DNA of 38,454 bases from positions 1-38,454 of the forward strand of contig JACNKP010000072.1 in the NCBI GenBank assembly GCA_014381985.1, given 5' to 3'. Made by a program: the position numbers and the translations under genes. Source of the DNA: SAR92 clade bacterium (GTDB lineage: Bacteria > Pseudomonadota > Gammaproteobacteria > Pseudomonadales > Porticoccaceae). The notes beneath the pieces are model-generated. The model was not told the origin of the DNA. It worked only from the letters and a program-made list of their open reading frames with translations, and did no database searches. This document shows, in pieces, positions 8,011 to 16,520 of the stretch; within the stretch, counting starts at the first letter, position 1; every line of letters begins with the position of its first letter.

Positions 8011-9820
8011 CTACAAAGTTCCCATGAAAGACGTATTGTTTTTGTTTAACGATGTCTTTGATATGCAAACCCTGTATCAGCAAGTAGAGGGTGGCGATCA
8101 GGCAACCCCCGATATGATCGAAGCAATTTTTGCCGAAGGAGCAAAGTTCAGTGAGAATGAACTAGCACCGCTCTACCAATCTGGAGATGAAGGTTGTGTC
8201 TGGGATGACGGTGTAGTGACCACACCTGCAGGATTCAAAGAAGCTTATAAGACGTACATAGAAGCAGGTTGGACATCTCTAACAGGCACTGAAAATGCGG
8301 GTGGGCAGCATCTTCCATCATCTGTTGGGCTAGCGGTCACTGAGATGATAACGACGGCCAACTGGGCTTGGGCAATGTATCCGGGCCTTAGTGAGGGTGC
8401 TATTGCGACCTTGGAAGATCATGGTACAGAGCAGCAGAAGAGCGATTACCTGACCAAATTAATTAGTGGCGTGTGGAGTGGCACTATGTGCTTGACTGAG
8501 CCGCACTGCGGAACTGATCTGGGGCAGATGAAGACCAAAGCTGTGCCTAATGAAGATGGAAGTTACAGCGTCGATGGAACTAAGATTTTTATCAGTGCTG
8601 GCGAGCATGATCTCACCGAAAATATTGTCCATATCGTATTAGCCAAGTTACCCGATGCGCCCAAAGGGACAAAAGGGCTGTCCTTATTTATTATCCCTAA
8701 ATTTCTGCCTGCTGCAGATGGCTCCGTGGGAGAAAGAAATGGGGTCAGATGTGGCTCTATTGAACACAAAATGGGTATTCATGGTAACGGTACAGCGGTG
8801 CTGAATTTTGACGGTGCGAAGAGCTTTCTAATCGGAGAGCCCCACGATGGATTGAATGCCATGTTCACCTACATGAATGTGGCGCGTATAGGCACTGCTA
8901 GTCAGGGGGTCTCTGCAGCTGAGCGATCTTATCAAGGCGCATCAGCTTATGCCCGGGATCGGTTGGCGATGCGTTCTATTTCAGGTGTTAAAAATCCTGA
9001 TGGCCCAGCAGATGCAATTATCGAACATCCCGATGTGCGGCGTATGCTGCTAACTCAGCGTGCTATCGCGGAAGGCGGTCGTGCCATGGTGACCTATGCT
9101 TCCCAATTCGCCGACGTTTATCGTGCCGGTAAAACAGAGGATGCAAAAAAGGTAGCGGAAACTCGATTAGGATTCTGTACTCCAATACTAAAAGGTTTTA
9201 TTACTGAGCTAGGTGTTGAGGCGGCGAATCACGGTGTTCAGGTGTTTGGTGGCCATGGTTATATCAAAGAATGGGGCATGGAACAGATACTCCGAGATAG
9301 TCGTATTGCCACTTTATATGAGGGCACTACGGGTATTCAGGCTCTTGATTTGGTGGGTCGCAAGGTACTTATGGATAAATTCAAGCAGCTTAATGCGTTC
9401 ACTGGGGAAATGTTGTCGTTTGCTAAGGGCTTTATGCCGTGGACTGCAGCGGGTAAGAACAAGGCTGTTCGCAAGCAAGCGTGGCAAGTTGCCAAACTGG
9501 CTATTCGTTGGCGAATGCTGGCGTATAAGTTGGGTGCTGGAGCTAAGAAAAACCCAGACTCTGTTGGCGCTGGCTCGGTAGATTTTTTGATGTTTTCAGG
9601 TTATGCCTATATGGCCTATATGTTTGTTCGAATGAGTGCGGTCGCGACCGCCCAATTAGCCGCAGGAGAAGGAGACGCCGTATTTCTACAAGAAAAGCTT
9701 CATACCGCGAATTTTTTCTTTGAACGCATCCTGCCACGTGCCGATATGCATGCTAAAACCATGAAGGCTAGTGCCGATAGTGTTATGGCTATGCCGACAG
9801 AGTATTTTGATGCTACTTAA
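8003..9820 (+). CDS. Acyl-CoA dehydrogenase, long (about 600 aa) DmdC/FadE-like type
   Basis: This 605-residue FAD enzyme has the N-terminal segment, the middle-domain motif (CLTEPHCGTDL, about 155-165), the conserved block around MGIHGNGTAVLNFDG, and the C-terminal catalytic region GHGYIKEWGMEQILRDSRIATLYEGTTGIQ in consecutive pieces. The probable catalytic base is Glu440 in LYEGTTG. An extra C-terminal domain after about residue 460 distinguishes this long class, which includes DmdC (methylthiopropionyl-CoA dehydrogenase of DMSP demethylation) and several fatty-acyl-CoA dehydrogenases. Sequence alone does not separate these substrates, so I give no symbol. It overlaps the MaoC gene upstream and is followed by a strong terminator. 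Confidence 0.9.
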   Translation: MPNYKVPMKDVLFLFNDVFDMQTLYQQVEGGDQATPDMIEAIFAEGAKFSENELAPLYQSGDEGCVWDDGVVTTPAGFKEAYKTYIEAGWTSLTGTENAGGQHLPSSVGLAVTEMITTANWAWAMYPGLSEGAIATLEDHGTEQQKSDYLTKLISGVWSGTMCLTEPHCGTDLGQMKTKAVPNEDGSYSVDGTKIFISAGEHDLTENIVHIVLAKLPDAPKGTKGLSLFIIPKFLPAADGSVGERNGVRCGSIEHKMGIHGNGTAVLNFDGAKSFLIGEPHDGLNAMFTYMNVARIGTASQGVSAAERSYQGASAYARDRLAMRSISGVKNPDGPADAIIEHPDVRRMLLTQRAIAEGGRAMVTYASQFADVYRAGKTEDAKKVAETRLGFCTPILKGFITELGVEAANHGVQVFGGHGYIKEWGMEQILRDSRIATLYEGTTGIQALDLVGRKVLMDKFKQLNAFTGEMLSFAKGFMPWTAAGKNKAVRKQAWQVAKLAIRWRMLAYKLGAGAKKNPDSVGAGSVDFLMFSGYAYMAYMFVRMSAVATAQLAAGEGDAVFLQEKLHTANFFFERILPRADMHAKTMKASADSVMAMPTEYFDAT

Positions 9821-9850
9821 CGACTAATCTAAACAGGTTTACCCCGAAAA

Positions 9851-9886
9851 AGGGCGTTATGAGAATGATCATAGCGCTCTTTTTTT
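9851..9886. terminator. Bidirectional rho-independent terminator
   Basis: A 12-bp stem (AGGGCGTTATGA paired with TCATAGCGCTCT, two G-T wobbles) with loop GAATGA is followed by a T run on the plus strand. On the minus strand the bases before the stem read as a T5 run. It therefore can end both the acyl-CoA dehydrogenase transcript and the converging TSUP transcript, whose stop codon (9885-9887) lies in the T run. Confidence 0.85.
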
Positions 9887-10676
9887 AGTTCAGTACTTGG
9901 TACAACCCCGCACCCGAGGCACAGAGCAATATTGATCCCAGTATTTGATAGAATTTTTTACTATCCTGGCGCAGTAGCTTTTCATGGGCACCCAAGCCAA
10001 TAAAGTGACCTATAGCTGCGAAGGGCAGCAGATATAAAGCAGGAACGAGATTAAGGCTGACACCGACCCAGGCAAAGGCTGCTAATTTAATACTCACCAG
10101 AACAGTCCAAATAACAAACAAAGTGTCACGAAACTCATAAGGCTTAATGTGACGAAGAGCAACGGCAATAACCATTGGCCCTCCCACCAGTGATGTTCCG
10201 CTGATATAGGCACCAATTATCAAAAATACAATATCCAGTGTTTGACTGCTACTTTGTAGCGGGCGACCCAAGATGTAGGTCATGGAGTAACCAGCGATCA
10301 GCAAGAAAATAATACTATTCATAAGATCAGTAGGTAACACGATGAGACCGATGACACCGGCCAATTTTGGTATAAACATAATCGTCAGCGCAAAGCGCAC
10401 AAAGCGCCAGTTAATACGATGGATATCTGTAACAGGGTTGCCTTCAGCATCAGCTGCTTTTTGTTTACTAAGTAAGATAGTTAAAGGGGCAAACAATAAT
10501 AAATGGATAGAGATGATAGGTAGAAAAAATACCGGATCATCGTGAATCAGTAGCAAAAAAGGGATGGTAAATAGTGCCCCGCCAAACCCTAGCCCAGAGC
10601 GCACAAAGCCACTCCAGGTAAAGACCAATGCAATCAGGGCGTATTGGTACCAGTACAGCTCCATTAGTGGTTGCAA
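9885..10676 (-). CDS. TSUP-family (TauE/SafE) membrane transporter
   Basis: A 263-residue inner-membrane protein with about seven to eight hydrophobic segments. The first half begins with the family-typical phrase SGFVRSGLGFGGALFTIPFLL and the second half has a related glycine-rich block (ISGTSLVGGPMVI), the internal repeat expected of TauE/SafE proteins. Family members are proposed to export or import sulfite, sulfoacetate and other organosulfur or small organic anions; the substrate here is unknown. The start codon lies inside the end of slyD (13-bp overlap), so translation is probably coupled to slyD. A functional link between the two is not evident. Confidence 0.82.
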   Translation of the reverse strand: MQPLMELYWYQYALIALVFTWSGFVRSGLGFGGALFTIPFLLLIHDDPVFFLPIISIHLLLFAPLTILLSKQKAADAEGNPVTDIHRINWRFVRFALTIMFIPKLAGVIGLIVLPTDLMNSIIFLLIAGYSMTYILGRPLQSSSQTLDIVFLIIGAYISGTSLVGGPMVIAVALRHIKPYEFRDTLFVIWTVLVSIKLAAFAWVGVSLNLVPALYLLPFAAIGHFIGLGAHEKLLRQDSKKFYQILGSILLCASGAGLYQVLN

Positions 10677-11149
10677 CCTTGGTCGCCGTGAACATGGCCG
10701 TGGTCGGTTTCTTCTTTGGTTGCTTTTCTAATATCTACAATCTCGACCTCAAAGGTAAGGTTTTTTCCTGCGAGGGGATGATTCATGTCGACATCGACAT
10801 TGAAGCGTCCGACTTTAATGACCGTACCTGGCTTAACGCCATTGTCAGTATTGACATGTATGGCTTTACCTATCGACAATTTCCCTTCGTGTTTAAGGTA
10901 TTTAATGGGAATACGTTGTGTATTATTAACATTTCGTAAGCCATAACCCTCATTTGGGGCTACAGTAAAATTCCTTTTTTCACCGATTCCAGCCTTCGCG
11001 ACTGCCTGCTCAAAGCCAATAATCATCTGCCCTCGACCATGAAGGTAAACCATTGGCTTGTTATCATCGTAAGTTGAGTCAATCAATGCATTATCATCAT
11101 CGGTGAGGGTATAGTGAACGCTAATAACGTGGTGGGCGGAAACGTACAT
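10664..11149 (-). CDS. slyD: FKBP-type peptidyl-prolyl isomerase SlyD
   Basis: A 161-residue cytoplasmic prolyl isomerase/chaperone. The FKBP half contains GQMIIGFEQAV; the central insert-in-flap chaperone region (about 70-125) and the returning DMNHPLAGKNLTFEVE strand are all present. The tail is His/Cys-bearing (HGHVHGDQGCNH), a short form of the metal-binding tail that in E. coli delivers nickel. The frame extends 12 codons further upstream, but the ATG at 11149 has AAGGAG seven bases before it and matches the normal family start. The downstream TSUP gene overlaps its end. Confidence 0.93.
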   Translation of the reverse strand: MYVSAHHVISVHYTLTDDDNALIDSTYDDNKPMVYLHGRGQMIIGFEQAVAKAGIGEKRNFTVAPNEGYGLRNVNNTQRIPIKYLKHEGKLSIGKAIHVNTDNGVKPGTVIKVGRFNVDVDMNHPLAGKNLTFEVEIVDIRKATKEETDHGHVHGDQGCNH

Positions 11150-11172
11150 GGTTGGCTCCTTTAAGGGGCGGG

Positions 11173-11178
11173 TATAAT
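11173..11178 (+). promoter_or_regulatory. Possible -10 element for the Smr-domain gene
   Basis: A perfect TATAAT lies about 70 bp upstream of the Smr-domain start. The best -35 candidate, TTGGCT at 11152-11157, is only 15 bp away, so the assignment is weak. The same bases read as ATTATA on the other strand, where slyD is transcribed. Confidence 0.3.
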
Positions 11179-11248
11179 ACATCAACGATGAGTCTCTCAG
11201 CGACTACCCAAGTTTTAATTTCAGTTGGTCAAGACTAGGATAAGCAAT

Positions 11249-11878
11249 ATGTCATCGACAGATGGTTGGGAAAAATCAGAATTAGACAAGCTAAGTGATA
11301 AGCAATTTGTTGATATGGTGGGAGATGACATCCAGCCTTTGAGCGGCAAGGGTTCTGCGCATATTGCCAAGCCGATTCAGGTTACGCCAGGCGTTTTGGA
11401 GAGACGTAAAGCTGCACAGGAAGAGGTGGTTGCTGAGTCCAATATTCTTGATCCAGCGAGTATCATTGAGCAGGTAGATCCCCTTGCGTATTTAGAGTTT
11501 GTGAGACCAGGGGTTCAACATGGTGTCTACAAAAACTTACGCTTAGGGAAATATGAGATTCAATCGCGGCTTGATTTACATCGGCATACCGTCGAGCAGG
11601 CCCGCAATGCGTTGTGGCACTTCGTCGACGATTGTCATAAACATGGGGTAAGGTGCGCTTTAGTGACGCACGGTAAAGGCGAAGGTAGAGAGCAACCTGC
11701 TCGTCTGAAAAGTTGCGTTAATCATTGGTTGCGACAATTTGATCAGGTCCTGGCTTTCCATAGTGCTCAAAAAACGCACGGGGGAGTCGGTGCTACTTAC
11801 ATTTTGGTTAAAAAAGATAGCTCCGCTCGCAGAGAGACTGGAGATAAAATTAATCAAGCTAAGCGCATGAAACGTTGA
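11249..11878 (+). CDS. Smr-domain protein (SmrA/YdaL-like putative nuclease)
   Basis: The 209-residue protein has a low-complexity, charged N-terminal part (about 1-95) and a C-terminal Smr domain (about 110-195). The domain shows the family marks: LDLHRHTVEQAR in place of the usual LDLHG, VTHGKG, and GGVGATYILVKK near the end. Smr domains of MutS2 and SmrA/SmrB are nucleic-acid endonucleases, and recent work ties SmrB to cleavage of mRNA at collided ribosomes. The length fits SmrA/SmrB, but I cannot decide between them. The frame also allows a TTG at 11225; the ATG at 11249 with AGGA eight bases upstream is more plausible. Confidence 0.85.
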   Translation: MSSTDGWEKSELDKLSDKQFVDMVGDDIQPLSGKGSAHIAKPIQVTPGVLERRKAAQEEVVAESNILDPASIIEQVDPLAYLEFVRPGVQHGVYKNLRLGKYEIQSRLDLHRHTVEQARNALWHFVDDCHKHGVRCALVTHGKGEGREQPARLKSCVNHWLRQFDQVLAFHSAQKTHGGVGATYILVKKDSSARRETGDKINQAKRMKR

Positions 11879-11926
11879 TTCGATGTCCAGATCGGTCATT
11901 CAATAGTTAGAGCAAAGGGAATTACT

Positions 11927-12547
11927 ATGTATCGGCTACTGTTTTTATTACTATTAATACCGACAGGCATTTGTAGAGCTGATAGCGAGATTATTAGATT
12001 TAAAGTGTTTCTAAATGATCAAGAGGTGGGGCAACACAGCTTTACCCTGACTGAGGATGGGAGCGACCTTCGCGTTACTTCACAGGCCTCAATGGACTTT
12101 AAGGTACTGTTGGTTAAAAAAATCAAATATAGACACGTGGCCAAAGAAGTCTATCAGGATGGCTGTTTACAGAGTGTAAAAAGCTCCACCCAACGTAACA
12201 ATAAAAGCACCACGATCAGCTCCAAAATAATAGCCGGCAAATTTGTAGTGACTAATGCAGGCGTTGACGTGAGTCTTAATGGTTGTATAAAAAGTTTTGC
12301 CTATTGGCGACCCGAATGGCTCGACAATGAATTCTTACTCAATGTAGAAACGGGTCAATACACGCCGATTACGTTTCAGTCGCAACAGGACTCGAGTACG
12401 GGAATGACGCATAAAACACTTGGACTACCAAAGACCGATATCCGTCTGCAATATAGTGAATCAGGCGCGTGGCAATCATTGGAGTCTGACGTGAAAGTTG
12501 CCGGGAAGCTAAGATACAAACGGGTCGATGAATCGGAGGGAGAATAA
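11927..12547 (+). CDS. Exported protein of unknown function, DUF6134/DUF3108-like
   Basis: A 206-residue protein with a clear signal peptide (LLFLLLLIPTGICRA, cleavage near residue 18). The mature part is rich in beta strand. The opening pattern FKVFLNDQEVGQHSFTL, meaning a polar molecule property strand followed by a G-x-H-x-F strand, is seen in periplasmic families such as DUF6134 and DUF3108. Two cysteines (in DGCLQS and NGCIKS) could form a disulfide. The lipocalin gene begins 2 bp after its stop, so the two envelope proteins are almost certainly co-translated and may act together. No enzymatic motif was seen. The family assignment is from pattern memory and should be treated as tentative. 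Confidence 0.65.
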   Translation: MYRLLFLLLLIPTGICRADSEIIRFKVFLNDQEVGQHSFTLTEDGSDLRVTSQASMDFKVLLVKKIKYRHVAKEVYQDGCLQSVKSSTQRNNKSTTISSKIIAGKFVVTNAGVDVSLNGCIKSFAYWRPEWLDNEFLLNVETGQYTPITFQSQQDSSTGMTHKTLGLPKTDIRLQYSESGAWQSLESDVKVAGKLRYKRVDESEGE

Positions 12548-12548
12548 A

Positions 12549-13442
12549 ATGCGAGTATTTAGAGTTACCTTACTCATCACAATGATACTAACGGGTGTTG
12601 CCTGCAGTACGCCAGCGCCGATGCCTGTAGTGGATTCTGTGGACTTGGATCGTTTCATGGGTGACTGGTATGTGATTGCTAACATTCCTACTTTTCTTGA
12701 AAAGGACGCATACAATCCGATGGAATCATATAAAAGGGATGCTGACGGCACTATTGCAACCACCTTTACCTTTAACGATGGTAGCCTTGATGGAGAACAG
12801 AAGATCTATCGTCCGCGGGGCTTTGTCTCTGAGAATAGCAATGCGATTTGGGGAATGCAATTTATCTGGCCTATCAAGGCTGACTACAGAATTGTGTATT
12901 TGGATGACAATTACCAGCAAACAATTATTGGGCGTACCAGTCGTGACTATGTTTGGATTATGGCGCGAACAGCCCAAATTTCTGATGAAGACTATGGCGC
13001 GTTAGTATCCCAGGTGAGGTCGTTGGGCTATGACACTGCACTGTTACATAAGGCAGCTCATAACACTGTAAAACAGCCTGTCCCCTTGAAGGTGACAAAC
13101 TTTGAACAGATTGAATACTCGGCGATTTCTCGAGGAAAATCGGAACTAATCGTTGTGCAGAAGGGTAGGTATAGCTACTTTTTAAATGATAAAAAAGTAC
13201 TCCAAACTCTTTTAACTAAGACCAATCTCAATGTCTTGGCAACGATTTTAGCGGGCTTAGATGTGGCTGCTATCGAGGATCTCCAAGCGCCTTCTAAACG
13301 CCATCAGTTTGATGGAGCCATGGTCACCTCATTAGCTATAAAGTCAGAGGGTAAAACACATAGGAGTGTGACATTTGATGATGACAATCCACCCGAAGAG
13401 CTTAAAGAATTGGTTAATTATCTTTTGGGGATGAGATTGTAA
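12549..13442 (+). CDS. Blc-like lipocalin lipoprotein with an additional C-terminal domain
   Basis: The product is 297 residues. A lipoprotein signal ends in LTGVACS with lipidated Cys19. Residues about 30-165 are a bacterial lipocalin: the GDWYVIANIP motif (Trp40), the YRPRGFV strand, the WGMQFIWPIKADYRIVYLD region and the conserved DYVWIMART segment. Blc-type lipocalins bind lysophospholipids or fatty acids at the outer membrane. Residues about 180-297 form an extra domain not found in standard Blc (about 177 aa); it ends with an FDGAMVTSLAIKSEGK strand pair and a PPEELKELVNYLLG helix, a layout reminiscent of emfourin-type small inhibitors. That comparison is weak. The frame can extend to 12528, but the ATG at 12549, preceded by GGAG, is preferred. 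Confidence 0.85.
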   Translation: MRVFRVTLLITMILTGVACSTPAPMPVVDSVDLDRFMGDWYVIANIPTFLEKDAYNPMESYKRDADGTIATTFTFNDGSLDGEQKIYRPRGFVSENSNAIWGMQFIWPIKADYRIVYLDDNYQQTIIGRTSRDYVWIMARTAQISDEDYGALVSQVRSLGYDTALLHKAAHNTVKQPVPLKVTNFEQIEYSAISRGKSELIVVQKGRYSYFLNDKKVLQTLLTKTNLNVLATILAGLDVAAIEDLQAPSKRHQFDGAMVTSLAIKSEGKTHRSVTFDDDNPPEELKELVNYLLGMRL

Positions 13443-13499
13443 GGTAGTCTTTTTAGTTGTCGATAAAAACTACTTATTACGTAAATGACGCGTCACCAT

Positions 13500-13529
13500 T
13501 TGCTGATGAGAGCATCCAGCCTCTATACT
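13500..13529 (+). promoter_or_regulatory. Candidate sigma-70 promoter for ttcA
   Basis: TTGCTG (13500-13505) and TATACT (13524-13529) are separated by 18 bp and lie just upstream of the ttcA start. An AT-rich imperfect hairpin at 13444-13473 precedes it and may weakly end the lipocalin transcript. Confidence 0.4.
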
Positions 13530-13557
13530 GCGCGCACCAAGATAAGTGGGCTATAAA

Positions 13558-14412
13558 ATGTCGCTACAGAAAAATCAATTAGAGTCGAACAAACTGCAAA
13601 AACGTTTGCGGCGTAATGTCGGTAAAGCCGTAGCAGATTACCGTATGATTGAGGAAGGCGATCGAATTATGGTATGCCTCTCTGGGGGCAAAGATTCCTA
13701 CGCGATGCTGGACATCCTTATGAATCTGCAGAAAAATGCGCCGATTCAATTTGAGCTCATAGCGGTTAACTTGGATCAAAAGCAGCCTGGATTCCCCGAG
13801 CATGTATTACCTGCTTATCTTGATAAGCTTGATATTGAATATCATATTTTGGAAAAAGATACTTACAGTATTGTCACCAGTAAAATTCCCGAGGGTAAGA
13901 CCTACTGTAGCCTCTGTTCTAGATTACGGCGCGGTACCTTGTATGGTTTCGCAGAGCAAATTGGGGCAACCAAAGTTGCTTTAGGTCATCACCGTGATGA
14001 TATTGTTGAAACATTGTTCTTGAACATGTTTTATCAGGGTAAACTTAAGGCGATGCCGCCTAAGTTGTTGTCAGATGACAAGAAAAATGTACTGATTCGA
14101 CCACTTGCTTACTGCCGAGAATCCGATCTAATTGCACTGGCTGAACTTAAGCAATTCCCGATCATTCCGTGTAACCTTTGTGGTTCTCAAACGGGCCTGC
14201 AGCGCAATGCGGTAAAGGATATGCTGAGGCAGTGGGAGCGACAGTTTCCCGGGCGTATCGACGCAATCTTTGGGGCGATCAAAAATGTAGCGCCTTCACA
14301 GCTCGCGGATACAGAGCTGTTTGATTTTGCCGGCTTGACACAGGGAGAGCTAGTCATAGACGAGAGCAAGCATATTGAAATTGAATCCTTGATTCAGGCG
14401 ATTAATGTTTAG
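13558..14412 (+). CDS. ttcA: tRNA 2-thiocytidine biosynthesis protein TtcA
   Basis: TtcA installs the 2-thio group on cytidine 32 of certain tRNAs, using ATP and an iron-sulfur cluster. The 284-residue protein shows the PP-loop SGGKDS (42-47) for ATP activation and two CxxC pairs (Cys117/Cys120 and Cys205/Cys208) that bind the cluster and deliver sulfur. The blocks [31 protein letters not shown] and PCNLCGSQ are typical. The N-terminal helix ([16 protein letters not shown]) also fits. A GTG at 13546 would add four codons, but the ATG is favoured although it has only a weak ribosome site. The gene appears monocistronic. Confidence 0.95.
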   Translation: MSLQKNQLESNKLQKRLRRNVGKAVADYRMIEEGDRIMVCLSGGKDSYAMLDILMNLQKNAPIQFELIAVNLDQKQPGFPEHVLPAYLDKLDIEYHILEKDTYSIVTSKIPEGKTYCSLCSRLRRGTLYGFAEQIGATKVALGHHRDDIVETLFLNMFYQGKLKAMPPKLLSDDKKNVLIRPLAYCRESDLIALAELKQFPIIPCNLCGSQTGLQRNAVKDMLRQWERQFPGRIDAIFGAIKNVAPSQLADTELFDFAGLTQGELVIDESKHIEIESLIQAINV

Positions 14413-14590
14413 ATTTGCGGTTGATACCCATTGCCAGCACAAAGACCTAAAAAATCTAACCGATTGTTATTAAGTACTGCAATCTGAGGCTCATTGGTAG
14501 CATATAGCGATGATGATAAGGCATAATTCAGCGCTGATTTGGCAAGCATAGGTCGGAGAAGCCTTAAAATAAAAACAACAGGAGTTGGTT

Positions 14591-14977
14591 ATGAAATCTG
14601 CATTAATAAATATTGCTCGAGTATTGCTGGCGCTGTATTTTCTGTTGCCGGGAATTAATAAGTTCGCCGCTTGGGACATGCATGTAACGCTTATGGAAAC
14701 CCATGGCATGATAATGGTTCCGGCGCTCCTGGCTATTGCGGGAATCACTCAAATTGGTGCGAGCATTTGCCTTTTGTTTAACAAGCAGGTTGTTATCTGT
14801 GCCCTTGGTTTAGCGGCGATGGTTTTACTCATTAACCTAAATCTACATGATTTTTGGAATGTTTATGAGGGTGTTGACGCCAAACATGAAATCCAAAATT
14901 TTGTTAAAAACATGGGTATTTTTGCAGGCCTGTTGCTCTTATCCGCAATCAGTATGGGAAGTGATAGTGAGGAATAA
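14591..14977 (+). CDS. DoxX-family small membrane protein
   Basis: A 128-residue integral membrane protein with four predicted transmembrane segments (about 5-25, 40-62, 68-86 and 105-124). The N-terminal RVLLALYFLLPGINKFAAW pattern is typical of the DoxX/DoxD-like superfamily, whose members include a thiosulfate-quinone oxidoreductase subunit and many proteins of unknown role. AGGAG lies six bases before the ATG, better than the TTG at 14585. The putP gene begins 2 bp after the stop, so the two membrane proteins are probably co-expressed. A functional connection to proline uptake is not known to me. Confidence 0.75.
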   Translation: MKSALINIARVLLALYFLLPGINKFAAWDMHVTLMETHGMIMVPALLAIAGITQIGASICLLFNKQVVICALGLAAMVLLINLNLHDFWNVYEGVDAKHEIQNFVKNMGIFAGLLLLSAISMGSDSEE

Positions 14978-14979
14978 GC

Positions 14980-16479
14980 ATGTCTGAGTTGTCTGTCTCT
15001 ACCGTCGTGGCCTTTGTTGCTTATGTGGCAATCGTACTCAGTATCGGTTTTTACGCCTATTTGAAAACTAAGAATGCCACAGATTATTTTCTGGGTGGCC
15101 GCGAGTTATCCCCTGCTGTATCAGCTATCAGCGCCGGCGCATCGGACATGAGTGGTTGGGTACTATTAGGTTTGCCTGGGTATGCCTACTTGGCTGGGTT
15201 AGAGGCGGCTTGGATATCCATTGGACTCGTCATTGGGGTTGCCGCAAATTGGATGCTTGTGGCCAAAAGATTACGTATCTACAGCGCGCTACTGGACGAT
15301 GCCGTTACCTTGCCTACTTTTTTGCAGCGACGTTTTGCTGATAAAACGCCATGGCTTAAGGTAATTGCCAGCATCAGTATTTTATTGTTTTTCCTATTTT
15401 ATGTGGGGTCTGGTTTGATCGCTGGCGGAAAACTATTTAATGAAGTGTTTGGATTCGACTACCATATAGCGGTATTTGTTAGCGTCACCTTGATTCTGGT
15501 CTATACCCTATTTGGCGGGTTTTTAGCCGTCTCTTGGACCGATGTTTTCCAGGGGCTGCTAATGTTGTTAGCGCTGGCCTGCGTTCCAGTTATGGTCATA
15601 TCGCAGGCGGGTGGCGTCGGCGAATTTGCCTCTGGAATTAACCAAACAAACCCTGAGTTACTCAATATGTTTACTGATGCTAATGGAGATGCTCTAGGCC
15701 TGATGGTTATTATTAGTACGATGGGTTGGGGGCTAGGTTATTTTGGGCAACCGCACATATTAGCTCGATTTATGGCGCTGAGGTCCGCCTCAGAGACCAG
15801 TAAAGCAGCCAGTATAGGCGTCTTTTGGGCAGCAGTATGTTATCTGCTTGCGATCATGGTGGGGCTTAGCGGTGTTGCTTATTTACCAGATCTATTGCCT
15901 GATTCTGAGAAAGTATTTATTGCCCTAACAGGCTTAATTTTCCACCCCTTCATTGCGGGTATATTGTTGGCAGCTATTCTTGCGGCCATTATGAGTACGG
16001 TGGACTCTCAACTGTTAGTCTGTTCATCGTCTCTGGCTGAGGATCTATATCCATTGATGGTTAAAAAGCAACTGAGTACTGAGAATAGGTTGCAGGTAGG
16101 GCGCATAGCCGTGGTTGTGTTAGCCCTCTGTGCAACGCTGCTAGCGATGCAACCAGACAGTAAGGTCCTTGATGTCGTCTCTTATGCTTGGGCAGGCTTG
16201 GGAGCTTCGGTGGGGCCGGCTATATTAGTCAGTTTGTACTGGAAGAAAATGACCTCATCAGGAGCTTTGGCTGGAATAGTGGTGGGTGGCCTGACAGTAA
16301 TTGGTTGGTCTCAGTTAGAGGGTGGGATCTTTGATCTTTATGCTCTAGTGCCAGGATTTTTATTGTCTCTAATCGCTATCGGGCTAGTTTCAACGCTCGA
16401 TAAAAAGCCTGAGAGTGAGATAGTGGCTAGTCAGTTTGATCTTATGGAAGAACAGGTGAGAAACGCGTCGATTAAGTAA
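14980..16479 (+). CDS. putP: Sodium/proline symporter PutP
   Basis: This 499-residue inner-membrane transporter belongs to the sodium:solute symporter family, with about 13 hydrophobic segments in the LeuT-like arrangement. Diagnostic PutP features are YFLGGRELSP, GASDMSGW (Asp56 and Ser58 correspond to the sodium-site residues Asp55 and Ser57 of E. coli PutP), LPTFLQRRF, and the second sodium-site segment STVDSQLLVCSSSLAEDLY. Length matches E. coli PutP (502). It probably imports proline with sodium, serving nutrition or osmotic balance; other SSS substrates cannot be fully excluded. It is coupled to the doxX-like gene upstream. No putA is present in the window. Confidence 0.9.
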   Translation: MSELSVSTVVAFVAYVAIVLSIGFYAYLKTKNATDYFLGGRELSPAVSAISAGASDMSGWVLLGLPGYAYLAGLEAAWISIGLVIGVAANWMLVAKRLRIYSALLDDAVTLPTFLQRRFADKTPWLKVIASISILLFFLFYVGSGLIAGGKLFNEVFGFDYHIAVFVSVTLILVYTLFGGFLAVSWTDVFQGLLMLLALACVPVMVISQAGGVGEFASGINQTNPELLNMFTDANGDALGLMVIISTMGWGLGYFGQPHILARFMALRSASETSKAASIGVFWAAVCYLLAIMVGLSGVAYLPDLLPDSEKVFIALTGLIFHPFIAGILLAAILAAIMSTVDSQLLVCSSSLAEDLYPLMVKKQLSTENRLQVGRIAVVVLALCATLLAMQPDSKVLDVVSYAWAGLGASVGPAILVSLYWKKMTSSGALAGIVVGGLTVIGWSQLEGGIFDLYALVPGFLLSLIAIGLVSTLDKKPESEIVASQFDLMEEQVRNASIK

Positions 16480-16520
16480 CAGTCGCGCTAGAGTGGTGAT
16501 TATGGTCGACAATTAGCCAT

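Noticed and set aside
13444-13473. AT-rich hairpin after the lipocalin gene
   Set aside because: The stem is imperfect, AT-rich and lacks a following T run, so it is not a convincing terminator.
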